Assembly (NCBI RefSeq): GCF_900090315.1
Contig: NZ_FMHZ01000002.1
Coordinates: 4,620,501-4,684,500, forward strand
DNA length: 64,000 bases
From: Micromonospora citrea
GTDB lineage: Bacteria > Actinomycetota > Actinomycetes > Mycobacteriales > Micromonosporaceae
Reading direction: 5' to 3'
A program made the position numbers and the translations under genes. The notes under the pieces were generated by a model. The model worked only from the letters and a program-made list of their open reading frames with translations. It made no database searches and was not told the origin of the DNA. How positions within the stretch are numbered: position 1 is the stretch's first letter; each line of letters starts with the position of its first letter. Positions 25,393 through 34,320 of the stretch are shown piece by piece.

Positions 25393-25504
25393 CCCGCGAC
25401 CCGCCGGTCACACCTGCGCCGTGAGCGGAGCCACCCGCTCAGCCCCTCGGCCCGCGACCCGCCGGTCACACCTGCGGCGTGAGCGGAGCCACCCGGCTCA
25501 GCCC
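25393..25504. repeat. Direct duplication, 58-bp period
   Basis: Copies 25393-25445 and 25451-25504 are nearly identical; the second runs into the stop codon of the DUF1349 gene. Each holds CCGGTCACACCTGCG. Confidence 0.85.
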
Positions 25505-26100
25505 TCCGGGTGCAGCGCCGCGTCGGCCGGCCCCCGTCGCCAACCGGTGAACCGGATCCGCAGCCCGGCGCGGGTGGGGGAGCAGCAGTACGGCCCGGCC
25601 GTCGCCACCGCCTCCGGCGGCAGCGGGGCGAGCCGGACCAGCCGCCACGGCTCGCCGCCGGCCCGGGCCCGGACGGTGAGCGCGTCCCGGTCGCGGCTGA
25701 CCCGGACGGTCACCTCCCGCCCGGTCCACTCCGGCACCGGGGCGACCGACCAGTCGGACACCTCCCGGGTCACCACGGCCCCGACCTGCGGCTGCCCGTC
25801 GCTGACCTCCACCCCGGCCTTGACCCAGTTCCGCTCGTCCACCCGGACCAGCACGCCGGCCTGGTCGAACTGCTCGCCGTAGTCGAGGCGGAAGGCCACC
25901 TCGACCGCCTCGCCGACGGGGAAGGGCGCGAGCAGCGCCGGGGCGTCGTCGTGCACGAAGCCGTACGAGGTGTGCCGCCACAGGTCGCTGCCCTCGGCCG
26001 GCTGCACCAGCAGCTCGCCCGACGGCCCGCGCTCGACCCGTGCCGGCTCGGCGCGCCACGTGCCCTCTGCCCAGTCGACCGTTCGCAGCTCGTCACCCAT
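25498..26100 (-). CDS. DUF1349 (concanavalin-like) protein
   Basis: 200 residues. The family signature is visible in DLWRHTSYGFVHDDAP, AFRLDYGEQFDQAGVLVR and NWVKAGVEVSDG, and the C-terminal GPYCCSPTRAGLRIRFTGW block, typical of the DUF1349 jelly-roll fold. There is no signal peptide. Members are of uncertain function, some annotated as enolase-regulating. Its ATG overlaps the end of the MFS gene by 8 bases, so it is the third gene of an SDR-MFS-DUF1349 operon. Confidence 0.9.
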   Translation of the reverse strand: MGDELRTVDWAEGTWRAEPARVERGPSGELLVQPAEGSDLWRHTSYGFVHDDAPALLAPFPVGEAVEVAFRLDYGEQFDQAGVLVRVDERNWVKAGVEVSDGQPQVGAVVTREVSDWSVAPVPEWTGREVTVRVSRDRDALTVRARAGGEPWRLVRLAPLPPEAVATAGPYCCSPTRAGLRIRFTGWRRGPADAALHPEG

Positions 26101-27496
26101 GCCGGTGACGGTACCGCCGGCGGTCCTCCGGCCGACGTTCCCCGACCGGCCCCGGTCGCGTGGCCGGCGGCGCGGCGGCGGCTGCCGACAGCGGGCCGAC
26201 CGCGACGGCTGCCGTCGGGAGAGGGCTGGGCAGGGCGGTGGCCGTCAGGCGGGAGCCGGGCGCGGCGGCGGCCGCCGGCCGTCGGGGGCGCGGTCGTGGG
26301 TGGCCGCCGGAGGGGGCCGTCGTCAGGTGGTGGGCCAGCGCCGCCGCGGCCAGGAGCGTCAGCAGGCCGCACACGCCCAGCCACCCCAAGCGGGCGTACG
26401 CGGGGGCGCCGACCCACGAGCCCAGGCTGCCGCCGAGGTAGGCGCAGGTCATGTACGCGGTGTTGAGCCGGCTGCGGGCGTCCGGCCGCAGGGCGTAGAT
26501 CCGCACCTGGTTGGCGACCATGCCGGACTGCATGCCGACGTCGAGCAGCAACGTGCCCAGCACCAGGGCCGCCAGGCCCCCGACTCCGCCGAGCCCGCCG
26601 AAGGCGAGGACGACGGCCGAGGCGATGACGCCGAGCAGGCAGATCCGGTTGACCGCGTCGGACCCCCGGCGGTCCACCTGGCGTCCCGCCACCGGGGTGC
26701 AGAGCATGGTCGCCGCGTTGACCAGGGCGAGCAGCCCGACCGCCGGGGCGCCGAGGCCGTACGCCGGGCCGGTCAGCAGCAGCGCGACGGTGGTCCAGAC
26801 CGCCGAGAAGCCGGCGAAGACCGTCGCCTGGTAGAAGCAGGAGCGGCGCAGGTCGCGCTCGGTGCGTAGCAGGCGCAGCGACTCGGCCAGCAGGGCCGGA
26901 TACCGGTGCCCGGACGGCGGCCGGGTCGCCGGCAGTACGCGGGCCAGGGCCACCGCGATGAGCAGCACGGACACCGCCGCCGTCAGGTAGGGGGCCCGCC
27001 ACCCCCACCACTCGCTGACGGTCCCCGCGACGGTGCGGGACAGCAGCATGCCGCCGATCGAGCCGCTCAACAGCGTGCCGCTGACCATGCCGCGCCGGTC
27101 GTCGGCGGTCAGGTTGGCCGCCATCGGGCCGATGACCGGCGCGACCACCGTCGTTACCCCGACGAGGGCGCTCGCGCCGACCAGCGGCGGCAGGGCGGGG
27201 GCGGCGCACGCGGCGAGCAGGGCCAGTCCGGTGATGCCGAGCAGGGTGAGGACCAGCGGCCGGTGCCGGATCCGGTCGCCGAGCGGCACCAGCAGGAAGA
27301 TCCCGGCGGCGTAGCCGAGTTGCGCCGCGGTCACCACCAGGGCGGCCGAGGCGGGGCTGACGCCCAGGCCGGCGGCGACCAGCGGGCTGATCGTCTGCGG
27401 GAAGTAGACGTTTCCGACGGCGACCCCGCAGGCGAGGGTGAGCAGCACCAGCAGCCGGCGGTTCATCTGGGGGCCCGCGGCCCGAGCGACGACCAC
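26093..27496 (-). CDS. MFS transporter
   Basis: 467 residues from GTG 27496, one base after the SDR stop (ATG 27466 is an alternative start). Twelve membrane segments are visible; the helix 2-3 loop carries PLGDRIRHRPLV, a motif A variant, and MAANLTADDRRGMVSGTLLSGSIGGMLLSRTVAG matches arabinose/chloramphenicol-type exporters (DHA1). The last 70 residues are an unusual Ala/Pro/Arg-rich tail that overlaps the DUF1349 start; this extension may be tolerated read-through coding. Export of a small molecule related to the SDR product is plausible but unproven. Confidence 0.85.
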   Translation of the reverse strand: MVVARAAGPQMNRRLLVLLTLACGVAVGNVYFPQTISPLVAAGLGVSPASAALVVTAAQLGYAAGIFLLVPLGDRIRHRPLVLTLLGITGLALLAACAAPALPPLVGASALVGVTTVVAPVIGPMAANLTADDRRGMVSGTLLSGSIGGMLLSRTVAGTVSEWWGWRAPYLTAAVSVLLIAVALARVLPATRPPSGHRYPALLAESLRLLRTERDLRRSCFYQATVFAGFSAVWTTVALLLTGPAYGLGAPAVGLLALVNAATMLCTPVAGRQVDRRGSDAVNRICLLGVIASAVVLAFGGLGGVGGLAALVLGTLLLDVGMQSGMVANQVRIYALRPDARSRLNTAYMTCAYLGGSLGSWVGAPAYARLGWLGVCGLLTLLAAAALAHHLTTAPSGGHPRPRPRRPAAAAAPGSRLTATALPSPLPTAAVAVGPLSAAAAAPPATRPGPVGERRPEDRRRYRHRHG

Positions 27497-27497
27497 G

Positions 27498-28268
27498 TCA
27501 GTCCACCGGCCCGCCGGCCACGTAGATGACCTGGCCGGAGACGAACCCGGCCTCGGGGCTCACGAGGTACGACGCGGTGTGCCCGATGTCCTCGGGCTGG
27601 CCGACCCGGCGCACCGGGATCGTCTCGGCCACGATCCGCTGGTGCTCCTCGAAGCTGCGGTTGCGGCGCTGCGCCGCGATCCGCGTCATGTCGCTGACCA
27701 CGAAACCCGGGCCGATGGCGTTGGCGGTCACGCCGTGCCGGCCGAGCCGCAGGGCGAGCGACTTGGTGAAGCCGATCAGACCGGCCTTGGCGGCGGCGTA
27801 GTCGACCCGGCCGGAGTCGCCGAGCGCGGAGATGCTCGACATGTTGACGATCCGACCCCAGCCGGCCTCGATCATGTAGGGGACCACGGCCCTGGTGAAG
27901 AAGAACGCGCCGCGCAGGCTGACGCCCGTGACCGCGTCCCACTGCTCGGTGCTCGTCTCCTCGACGCCGGCGTTGGGGCCGCCGATGCCGGCGTTGTTGA
28001 CCAGCACCGTCGGCGGTCCCAGTTCGGCGGCGATCCGGGCGACGGCGGCGCCCACGGCCGCCTCGTCGTTCACGTCCGCGGCGAAGGCCGCCGCCGTGCC
28101 GCCGGCGAGGGTGATGGCCCCCACGGTGCCGGCGCAGACGGTCTCGTCGAGGTCGACCACCGCGACCCGGAGACCGTCGCGCGCCAGCCGGGTGGCGACG
28201 CCCGCGCCGATGCCGCGCGCCGCTCCGGTCACGATCGCGGTGCGCTGCCGGGGGGCCTGGTCGGTCAT
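27498..28268 (-). CDS. Short-chain dehydrogenase/reductase
   Basis: 256 residues from ATG 28268; an in-frame ATG at 28283 would add five residues. Classical SDR features: TGAARGIG cofactor loop near residue 14, acidic VVDLDE at the second strand indicating NAD(H) preference, NNAG near 88, catalytic Ser in NMSSISALG near 140 and YAAAK near 155. FabG-like, but the operon with an MFS pump and a DUF1349 protein under a divergent DUF5937/HTH regulator suggests a specialised substrate rather than fatty acid synthesis. Confidence 0.9.
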   Translation of the reverse strand: MTDQAPRQRTAIVTGAARGIGAGVATRLARDGLRVAVVDLDETVCAGTVGAITLAGGTAAAFAADVNDEAAVGAAVARIAAELGPPTVLVNNAGIGGPNAGVEETSTEQWDAVTGVSLRGAFFFTRAVVPYMIEAGWGRIVNMSSISALGDSGRVDYAAAKAGLIGFTKSLALRLGRHGVTANAIGPGFVVSDMTRIAAQRRNRSFEEHQRIVAETIPVRRVGQPEDIGHTASYLVSPEAGFVSGQVIYVAGGPVD

Positions 28269-28324
28269 GTCCACAGGTGTCATGCCGACAGTCCACGGCA
28301 GCGCCCCGCGGCGGCCAACCGATG

Positions 28325-28330
28325 TAGCGT
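28325..28330 (+). promoter_or_regulatory. -10 element for a leaderless regulator mRNA
   Basis: TAGCGT ends eight bases before ATG 28339; no ribosome binding site is present. Confidence 0.45.
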
Positions 28331-28338
28331 ATGGCTTA

Positions 28339-29328
28339 ATGATCAGCTTTGAGCTCGGCGTCGAGGACCTCGCCGACACCCGCTTCGCGATCTCACCGAT
28401 CCACGAGGCCGCGCTCAGCCTCCGGGTGCTGCGCGAGCCCGGCCTGTACGCGCTGCACCTGCCCTGGCGCAGGTCGGTCCTGGGGCGGCTGGACGCGTCC
28501 GACGTCGACCTGCTGACCTCCCTCGTCGGGCCGGACCGCGCGATCCCCGACTTCCTCACCCGCCGGCCGACCGAGTTCGCCGCCACCTTCGACAAGGAAC
28601 TGGCCGCCGTACGCCGGACGCCCGCGGACATCGTCCGCCGCGACCTGTGCGCCGCGTACCCGCGCGGCCGGCTGCCGGCCGTCCTGCGCGACGCGACCGC
28701 GCCGGACGCCGCCCCCGTCCTGGCCCTCCGCGACACCATCTGCGACCGCCTCCAGCGCTACTGGGACGTCGCGATCAGGCCGAGCTGGCCGCAGATGCGA
28801 CTCGTGCTGGAAGCCGACATGACCTACCGGGCCCGGCAACTGGCCCTGGGCGGCGCGCGGCTGCTCTTCGCCGACATGCACCCGAACTTGCGCTGGCACG
28901 ACGGGGTCCTGCACATCGACAGGATGATCGGCCGGCACCGGGTGGTCGCGGGCGGTCGGGGGCTGCTGCTGGTGCCGTCCGTCTTCTCCCACAAGCCCGC
29001 CCCGCCGGTCAGCCCGGACGAGGCGCCCCTGCTGGCGTACCCCTGCCGGGGCGTGGCGACACTGTGGGAGGCGCCGCCGGCCGCCGACGCGACCGCGCTC
29101 GCGTCGCTGCTCGGCGCGCCCAGGGCGCGTCTGCTCCACCTCCTCGCCGAGCCGCTGCCGACCGTGGAGATCGCCCGCCGGCTCACGGTGACGCCCAGCG
29201 CCGTCTCCCAGCACCTGCGGGTCCTGCACGCGGCAGGTCTGCTCAGCCGCGCCCGCGACGGCCGGCACGTCCTCTACCGACGCAGCCCGCTCGGCGACCG
29301 ACTGATTGGCCAGGCGATCGACACGTGA
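28339..29328 (+). CDS. DUF5937/ArsR-type winged-helix regulator
   Basis: 329 residues. The N-terminal part (FELGVEDLADTRFAISPIHE, LPWRRSV) matches the DUF5937 sensor module found in actinobacterial ArsR-like regulators. The C-terminal 80 residues hold a winged helix (PTVEIARRLTVTPSAVSQHLRVLHAAGLLSRARDGRHVLYRR). There is no metal-binding cysteine motif, so a small molecule or cell-envelope cue is more likely than arsenic. It is transcribed divergently from the SDR-MFS-DUF1349 operon, its probable target, with only 70 bp between. Confidence 0.85.
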   Translation: MISFELGVEDLADTRFAISPIHEAALSLRVLREPGLYALHLPWRRSVLGRLDASDVDLLTSLVGPDRAIPDFLTRRPTEFAATFDKELAAVRRTPADIVRRDLCAAYPRGRLPAVLRDATAPDAAPVLALRDTICDRLQRYWDVAIRPSWPQMRLVLEADMTYRARQLALGGARLLFADMHPNLRWHDGVLHIDRMIGRHRVVAGGRGLLLVPSVFSHKPAPPVSPDEAPLLAYPCRGVATLWEAPPAADATALASLLGAPRARLLHLLAEPLPTVEIARRLTVTPSAVSQHLRVLHAAGLLSRARDGRHVLYRRSPLGDRLIGQAIDT

Positions 29329-29365
29329 GCGGCACCGGTCGGCGGGCCCGCCGACCGGTGCCGCT
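29328..29365 (+). terminator. Perfect 38-bp palindromic terminator
   Basis: 19-base arms (AGCGGCACCGGTCGGCGGG and its complement) meet without a loop, starting at the last base of the stop codon. Confidence 0.8.
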
Positions 29366-29477
29366 CCAGCAGCAGCCGGTTTCGGGACCCGCCCCGGGCA
29401 CCGCCGCGCGCCCCCGTCGGCCCGGGAGAGCACCGGCGGTGTTTGCCGGGGGCCGGAACCGGAGACATTAGGCCGGC

Positions 29478-31130
29478 ATGGCTGACAGGTGGTATTCGGA
29501 GGCGGTCGTCTACTGCCTCGACATCGACACGTACGCGGACTCCGACGGCGACGGCGTCGGCGACATCCGGGGCCTGATCGGCCGACTAGACTACCTCGCC
29601 CGGCTGGGCGTGACCTGCCTCTGGCTGCACCCCATCCACCCGTCGCCCAACCGCGACGACGGCTACGACGCCACCGACTTCTACAACGTCGACCCCCGCT
29701 TCGGCACCCTCGGCGACTTCGCCGAACTGCTGCACCAGGCGCAGAACCGGGGCATCCGGGTGATCATCGACCTGGTCGTGAACCACACCTCGGACGAGCA
29801 CCCGTGGTTCCAGTCCGCCCGCTCGTCGCCGGACTCGCCCTACCGCGACTGGTACGTCTGGTCCGACCACGAGCCGGACGACCGGCACCAGGGCATGGTC
29901 TTCCCCGGCGAGCAGCACGAGACGTGGAGCTACGACCGGACCGCCAAGGCCTGGTACTACCACCGGTTCTACAAGTTCCAGCCGGACCTCAACTTCGCGA
30001 ACCCGAAGGTGCGCGAGGAGATCAAGAAGATCGTGTCGTTCTGGCTCCAGCTCGGCGTCTCCGGCTTCCGGATGGACGCGGTGCCGTTCATCATCGAGCT
30101 GACCGAGCCGGGCAACCCGAACTCCCCGAAGGACTTCGAGTTCCTCACCGAGCTGCGCCAGCACGTGCAGTGGCGCCGGGGCGACGCCGTCCTGCTCGCC
30201 GAGGCCAACGTCGAGCCCGACCAGCTGCCGACCTTCTTCGCCGACGCCGGCGGCTCGGGCAACCGGCTGCACATGCTCTTCGACTTCATGCTCAACGGGC
30301 GGCTGATGCTGGCCCTGGCCCGGCAGGACCCGGAGCCGATCATCGAGGCGCTGCGGGACACCCCGGCGCTGCCCGAGGGCGGGCAGTGGGCCACCTTCCT
30401 GCGCAACCACGACGAGATCGACCTGTCCCGGCTCACCGCCGAGCAGCGCAACCAGGTGTACGCGGAGTTCGGCCCCGACGAGAACATGCGCATCTACGAC
30501 CGGGGCATCCGCCGCCGGCTCGCCCCGATGCTCGGCAACGACCGCCGTCGCATCGAGCTGGCGTACGCGCTGCAGTTCTCGCTGCGCGGCACGCCGGTGC
30601 TGCGCTACGGCGAGGAGATCGGCATGGGGGAGGACCTGTCCCTGCCGGGCCGGGAGGCGATCCGCACCCCGATGCAGTGGTCGTACCAGCCGAACGCCGG
30701 GTTCTCCACGGCCGACCCGGAGAAGCTGGTCCGCCCGGTGATCGACAAGGGTGACTTCAGCTACGAGAAGGTCAACGTGACCGCCCAGCGCAGCGACCCG
30801 AAGTCGCTGCTCGCCTGGTTCGAGCGGATGATCCGTACGCTCCGCGAGGCCCCCGAGGTGGGCTCCGGCTCGACCACGCACATCGACGTGCCGATGCCGC
30901 CCGGCGTGCTGGCGCACCGGGCCGACGGGCCGACCGGCACGATGGTCTTCCTGCACAACCTCGGCACCGACGACGCCGAGGTGGACCTCGGCATGCTGGA
31001 GCCGGAGGCCGACCTGCCCATCGACGTGCTCGCCGACCGCAACTACGGCGACGTGGGCAAGCTGGACCGCCTCAAGGTGGCCGGCTACGGCTACCGGTGG
31101 ATCCGTCTCTGCCGGGGCCGCGGCCTCTGA
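29478..31130 (+). CDS. treS: Trehalose synthase-like GH13 enzyme
   Basis: 550 residues. GH13 conserved regions are present: DLVVNHTSDEH, GFRMDAVPF with the nucleophile Asp near residue 199, LLAEANV with the acid/base Glu near 241, and LRNHDEID with the transition-state Asp near 312. The start (WYSEAVVYCLDIDTYADSDGDGVGDIRG), the calcium-loop region and the C-terminal beta domain match TreS/maltose alpha-glucosyltransferase (GH13_16) more than amylases. No fused maltokinase domain follows, and no trehalose-pathway gene is adjacent, so a related glucosidase specificity remains possible. It is flanked by hairpin terminators and probably monocistronic. Confidence 0.85.
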   Translation: MADRWYSEAVVYCLDIDTYADSDGDGVGDIRGLIGRLDYLARLGVTCLWLHPIHPSPNRDDGYDATDFYNVDPRFGTLGDFAELLHQAQNRGIRVIIDLVVNHTSDEHPWFQSARSSPDSPYRDWYVWSDHEPDDRHQGMVFPGEQHETWSYDRTAKAWYYHRFYKFQPDLNFANPKVREEIKKIVSFWLQLGVSGFRMDAVPFIIELTEPGNPNSPKDFEFLTELRQHVQWRRGDAVLLAEANVEPDQLPTFFADAGGSGNRLHMLFDFMLNGRLMLALARQDPEPIIEALRDTPALPEGGQWATFLRNHDEIDLSRLTAEQRNQVYAEFGPDENMRIYDRGIRRRLAPMLGNDRRRIELAYALQFSLRGTPVLRYGEEIGMGEDLSLPGREAIRTPMQWSYQPNAGFSTADPEKLVRPVIDKGDFSYEKVNVTAQRSDPKSLLAWFERMIRTLREAPEVGSGSTTHIDVPMPPGVLAHRADGPTGTMVFLHNLGTDDAEVDLGMLEPEADLPIDVLADRNYGDVGKLDRLKVAGYGYRWIRLCRGRGL

Positions 31131-31189
31131 CCCGCCCGCCCCGCCGTGGGCCGCCCGCTCCGCCGCCGCGGGCCGCCCGCCCCGTCGCA

Positions 31190-31215
31190 GGCCGCCCCGC
31201 GTCGGCGGGGCGGCC
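31190..31215. terminator. Bidirectional terminator hairpin
   Basis: Perfect 11-bp stem GGCCGCCCCGC with GTCG loop between convergent genes. Confidence 0.75.
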
Positions 31216-31217
31216 GG

Positions 31218-32804
31218 TCACTCCCGCCAGCCGGCCAGTTCCACCCCCTTGGCGAGCTCGACCCGGAAGCCCAGGGTGATCTCGCCGCTCTCGCCCGGCC
31301 CGAGTCGCAGCCGCCAGGTCAGCTCGCCCAGCTCCGTGCGTTCGGCCGGAGGCGGGACGAGGGCGGACTCCCGCACGACCACCGCCTCGTCGCGCGACAC
31401 CGGAAGCTGGTCGCGCACCTCCACGGTGGCGGGCCGGGGCGTGTGGTTGGCCACGCTGATCCGGTACTCCACGTCCCGCCGCCGGGTCGAGCCGAGGGTG
31501 GCACGGGTGTCGGCGCGCCGGCTGAGCTCGCGCTCCACGCGGACCCGGTCGTCCACGCCGAGGGCCAGCTCGGTCTCCTCGCCGGGCGCCCACGTCGCCA
31601 GCCGGGCGGCCGCGACGAAGTCGGCGCCGTGGAAGACCGCCGCCGGGCCGGCGAGCAGCGTGTGCGACGAGGTGTTGCGTACGGTCGCCCGCAGGTGCGC
31701 CTCGGCCGCGCGGACCGGCGCGGTCACGTGGTCCAGCCGGGCCGGCAGCTCCAGCACGGCGATGGTGGCGCGGTGGGCGCTGCCGTCCGCCGGCACCGCG
31801 ACCGGGCGGGCCGGCCGGTAGGTTGCGGCGGTGACGCCCTGCTCGACCGTGGCCGCGCTCTCGCGCACCCTCGGGCGCGGCGTGCCGGACCGGGCCACCG
31901 CGCCCGAGGGCGCCGCGCGGGGCGCCGCGGGCGCCGGCATCGCGCCGAAGCCCGCCGCCGCCACCGGCATCGGCGGCGGCACCGGCGGGACCCGGTCGAG
32001 ATACCAGGGCGTCAGCTCGGGTACGCGGGTCGCCGTCGCCGGGCGGGCCGTGGAGAGTTCGAGCGCGCACTCCGGCCAGTCCTCGCCGGTGTCCTGGCTG
32101 ACCAGGCCGAACCAGGTGACGGTCACGGTGTCGTCGACGAGCCGCACGTCGTAGGAGGACTGCCAGCGGGCCCCGTCGACCAGATAGGTCAGCTCCAGGT
32201 CAAGTTCGGCCTCGTCGGCGTCCACCGACACCGTCACCTCGGCGGCCAGCCGGTCCGGTTCCCGCTTGCCGCTCGCGGCCGCCAACTCCCGCTCGACGAC
32301 CGCCCGCTCCTCGGTCAGGTCGGTGCGCCGCCGGGCCAGCTCGCGCCGGCGGCGCTGGGAGTCGGCGAGCTGACCCGCCACCGAGTCGGCGAAGGCGGCC
32401 ACGTCGGTCGGGGCGGCGTCGCCGGAGGCCAGCGCGCGGGCGTACGTGCCGCCGGCCCGGTCGGCCAGTCGGGCGAGGAACTGCCCCCGCTGCGTCTCGA
32501 CCTCGTCGGCGTCGTCGACCTCGGCCAACTCCTCGGCCAACTCCCGGCTGCGCTGCTCCAGGGCGTGGACCTGCCCGTCGGCGCTGCGGGCCCGCCGCCA
32601 GGTCGTGACGTCCACGCCGAGCACGGTGGCCGCGCCCCGGCCGCCGACCCGCAGCGAGTCCCGCCGCACGCCCAGCGGCAACGGTGCGACCCGTACCCGG
32701 TGCTCGCCGGCGGTCAGCCGGGTGCTGCCCCGGCGGGTGACCCGGGCCCGGTCCGGATAGACGGTGACGCCGACGACGGGTGCTTCGATCTCCACTGCCT
32801 CCAC
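31218..32804 (-). CDS. DUF4139 (mucoidy inhibitor MuiA-like) protein
   Basis: 528 residues. Residues 10-60 match the DUF4140 N-terminal strand region (VTVYPDRARVTRRG), about 75-180 are a charged coiled coil rich in Arg/Glu/Ala, and the C-terminal two-thirds carry the DUF4139 domain (LELTYLVDGARWQSSYDVRL, VTWFGLVSQDTGEDW). An Ala/Pro-rich insertion lies near 270-310. Soluble; no signal peptide. Start uncertain: GTG 32804 or GTG 32795. Function unknown; the family name comes from a mucoidy effect in enteric bacteria. Confidence 0.88.
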   Translation of the reverse strand: MEAVEIEAPVVGVTVYPDRARVTRRGSTRLTAGEHRVRVAPLPLGVRRDSLRVGGRGAATVLGVDVTTWRRARSADGQVHALEQRSRELAEELAEVDDADEVETQRGQFLARLADRAGGTYARALASGDAAPTDVAAFADSVAGQLADSQRRRRELARRRTDLTEERAVVERELAAASGKREPDRLAAEVTVSVDADEAELDLELTYLVDGARWQSSYDVRLVDDTVTVTWFGLVSQDTGEDWPECALELSTARPATATRVPELTPWYLDRVPPVPPPMPVAAAGFGAMPAPAAPRAAPSGAVARSGTPRPRVRESAATVEQGVTAATYRPARPVAVPADGSAHRATIAVLELPARLDHVTAPVRAAEAHLRATVRNTSSHTLLAGPAAVFHGADFVAAARLATWAPGEETELALGVDDRVRVERELSRRADTRATLGSTRRRDVEYRISVANHTPRPATVEVRDQLPVSRDEAVVVRESALVPPPAERTELGELTWRLRLGPGESGEITLGFRVELAKGVELAGWRE

Positions 32805-32937
32805 GGCGGCGAGAGTAGCCGGACGACGCTCGCGACCCGACCGGCCGCGACGGCGACCGGCGTCCCGCGTCGGGCCGACCCGGCGTACGCCTGGGTTAAG
32901 CTCCTGGCCATCGAGCGCAGGTTACCGGGAGGTAGGC

Positions 32938-33696
32938 ATGTCGGAGGAGCAGCGGGTCGCCATCGTCACGGGCGCGGCGCGGGGGATCGGGGCGGCCACC
33001 GCCCGGCGGCTGGCGGCCGACGGTCTCGCCGTCGCGGTGGTCGACATCGACGAGTCGGCGACCAAGGAGACGGTGGACGCCATCGCCGCCGCCGGTGGCC
33101 GGGCGCTCGGCGTCGGTGCGGACGTCTCCGACCGGGCCCAGGTCGAGGCGGCCGTCGAGCGGGTCGCCGCCGGGCTGGGCACGCCGACCGTGCTGGTCAA
33201 CAACGCCGGCGTGCTCCGCGACAACCTGCTGTTCAAGATGACCGACGCCGACTGGGACACGGTCATGGGCGTGCACATGCGCGGAGCGTTCCTGTTCAGC
33301 CAGGCCGCCCAGAAGCACATGGTCGAGCAGAAGTGGGGCCGGATCGTCAACCTCTCCAGCACCTCCGCGCTCGGCAACCGGGGCCAGGCGAACTACTCCG
33401 CCGCGAAGGCGGGCCTCCAGGGCTTCACCAAGACGCTCGCCATCGAGCTGGGCCCGTTCGGGGTGACCGTCAACGCGGTCGCGCCCGGCTTCATCGTCAC
33501 CGACATGACCGCCGCCACCGCCGCCCGGATGAAGGTCGACTTCGACGACCTCCAGAAGCACGCCGCGGCGGAGATCCCGGTGCGTCGCCCCGGCCGGCCG
33601 GAGGACGTCGCGCACACCATCTCGTTCCTGGTCAGCGAGGGCGCCTCGTTCGTCTCCGGCCAGGTCATCTACGTCGCCGGCGGACCGAAGGACTGA
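32938..33696 (+). CDS. FabG/MabA-like 3-oxoacyl reductase (SDR)
   Basis: 252 residues starting MSEEQRVAIVTGAARGIG, with GGGAGG upstream of ATG 32938. It has NNAG near 87, catalytic LSSTSALG (Ser near 139), YSAAK near 154 and C-terminal GGPKD. VVDIDES suggests NAD(H) use. Closely similar in plan to the SDR at 27498-28268 (both end VIYVAGGP), so the two are paralogues. Members reduce 3-oxoacyl-ACP or -CoA thioesters. A single gene; neighbours give no pathway. Confidence 0.9.
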   Translation: MSEEQRVAIVTGAARGIGAATARRLAADGLAVAVVDIDESATKETVDAIAAAGGRALGVGADVSDRAQVEAAVERVAAGLGTPTVLVNNAGVLRDNLLFKMTDADWDTVMGVHMRGAFLFSQAAQKHMVEQKWGRIVNLSSTSALGNRGQANYSAAKAGLQGFTKTLAIELGPFGVTVNAVAPGFIVTDMTAATAARMKVDFDDLQKHAAAEIPVRRPGRPEDVAHTISFLVSEGASFVSGQVIYVAGGPKD

Positions 33697-33743
33697 ACCC
33701 GGCCCCGTCCATCCCTGCCGGCGTGCCGGTCCGAGTGGCGGTC

Positions 33744-33807
33744 GGCTGCGGCGGCTCCTGCTCGCTCGGCGTCGCTCGTGACGGCCGGCTACGGCGGCTC
33801 CTGCTCG
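33744..33807. repeat. Imperfect 43-bp direct repeat
   Basis: GGCTRCGGCGGCTCCTGCTC occurs at 33744 and 33787 with flanking similarity, in the gap after the SDR gene. Confidence 0.6.
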
Positions 33808-33900
33808 TTGGTCGGCGTGGCTCGTGGCGCCCGGCGAGGCCGGCGAACCCGGCCCGGTCGGGCGCCACGACGGCGTGACCGTCGCGCCGGTCGGTGCGGG

Positions 33901-34320
33901 TCAGTCGCGGGCGGCGCGGGTGCGCCAGAGCCAGAGCAGGCCGAGCGCCGGCAGGACCAGCGGGATGTAGCCGTAGCCGCTGCCGAACCCCGACCAGACC
34001 GTCTCGTCGGGGAAGAGTTCCGGGTCGGCCAGGCTGAGGACTCCGACGCCGAGCACCCCGACCAGCTCCACCGCGCAGCACGCCAGGGCGACGCGCCGAC
34101 CGGTGGCACCCGCGCGGGCCAGCCCCACCGCCGCGACGATGTAGATCGCCGCGGCGAGCGCCGAGAGCAGGTACGCCACCGGGGCCTCGTCGAACTTCGT
34201 GGCGATCTGGAGCCCGGCGCGGCTGGTGGCGGCGATCGCGAAGAGCAGGTAGACCGCGATCAGCAGTCGTCCCGGGCCGGCGTTGGTCCGCTTCCGCTCC
34301 GGGGCCCGCACCTCAACCAC
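33901..34320 (-). CDS. Four-helix membrane protein
   Basis: 139 residues from GTG 34320, chosen because GGGAGG lies six bases upstream. After a polar start (VRAPERKRTNAG) there are four hydrophobic segments: LLIAVYLLFAIAATSRAG, VAYLLSALAAAIYIVAAVGL, VALACCAVELVGVLGVGVL and YIPLVLPALGLLWLW. Polar loop DPELFPDETVWSGFGSGYGY lies between the last two. No family with known function was recognised. It overlaps the upstream gene by 8 bases and is co-transcribed with it. Confidence 0.75.
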   Translation of the reverse strand: MVEVRAPERKRTNAGPGRLLIAVYLLFAIAATSRAGLQIATKFDEAPVAYLLSALAAAIYIVAAVGLARAGATGRRVALACCAVELVGVLGVGVLSLADPELFPDETVWSGFGSGYGYIPLVLPALGLLWLWRTRAARD

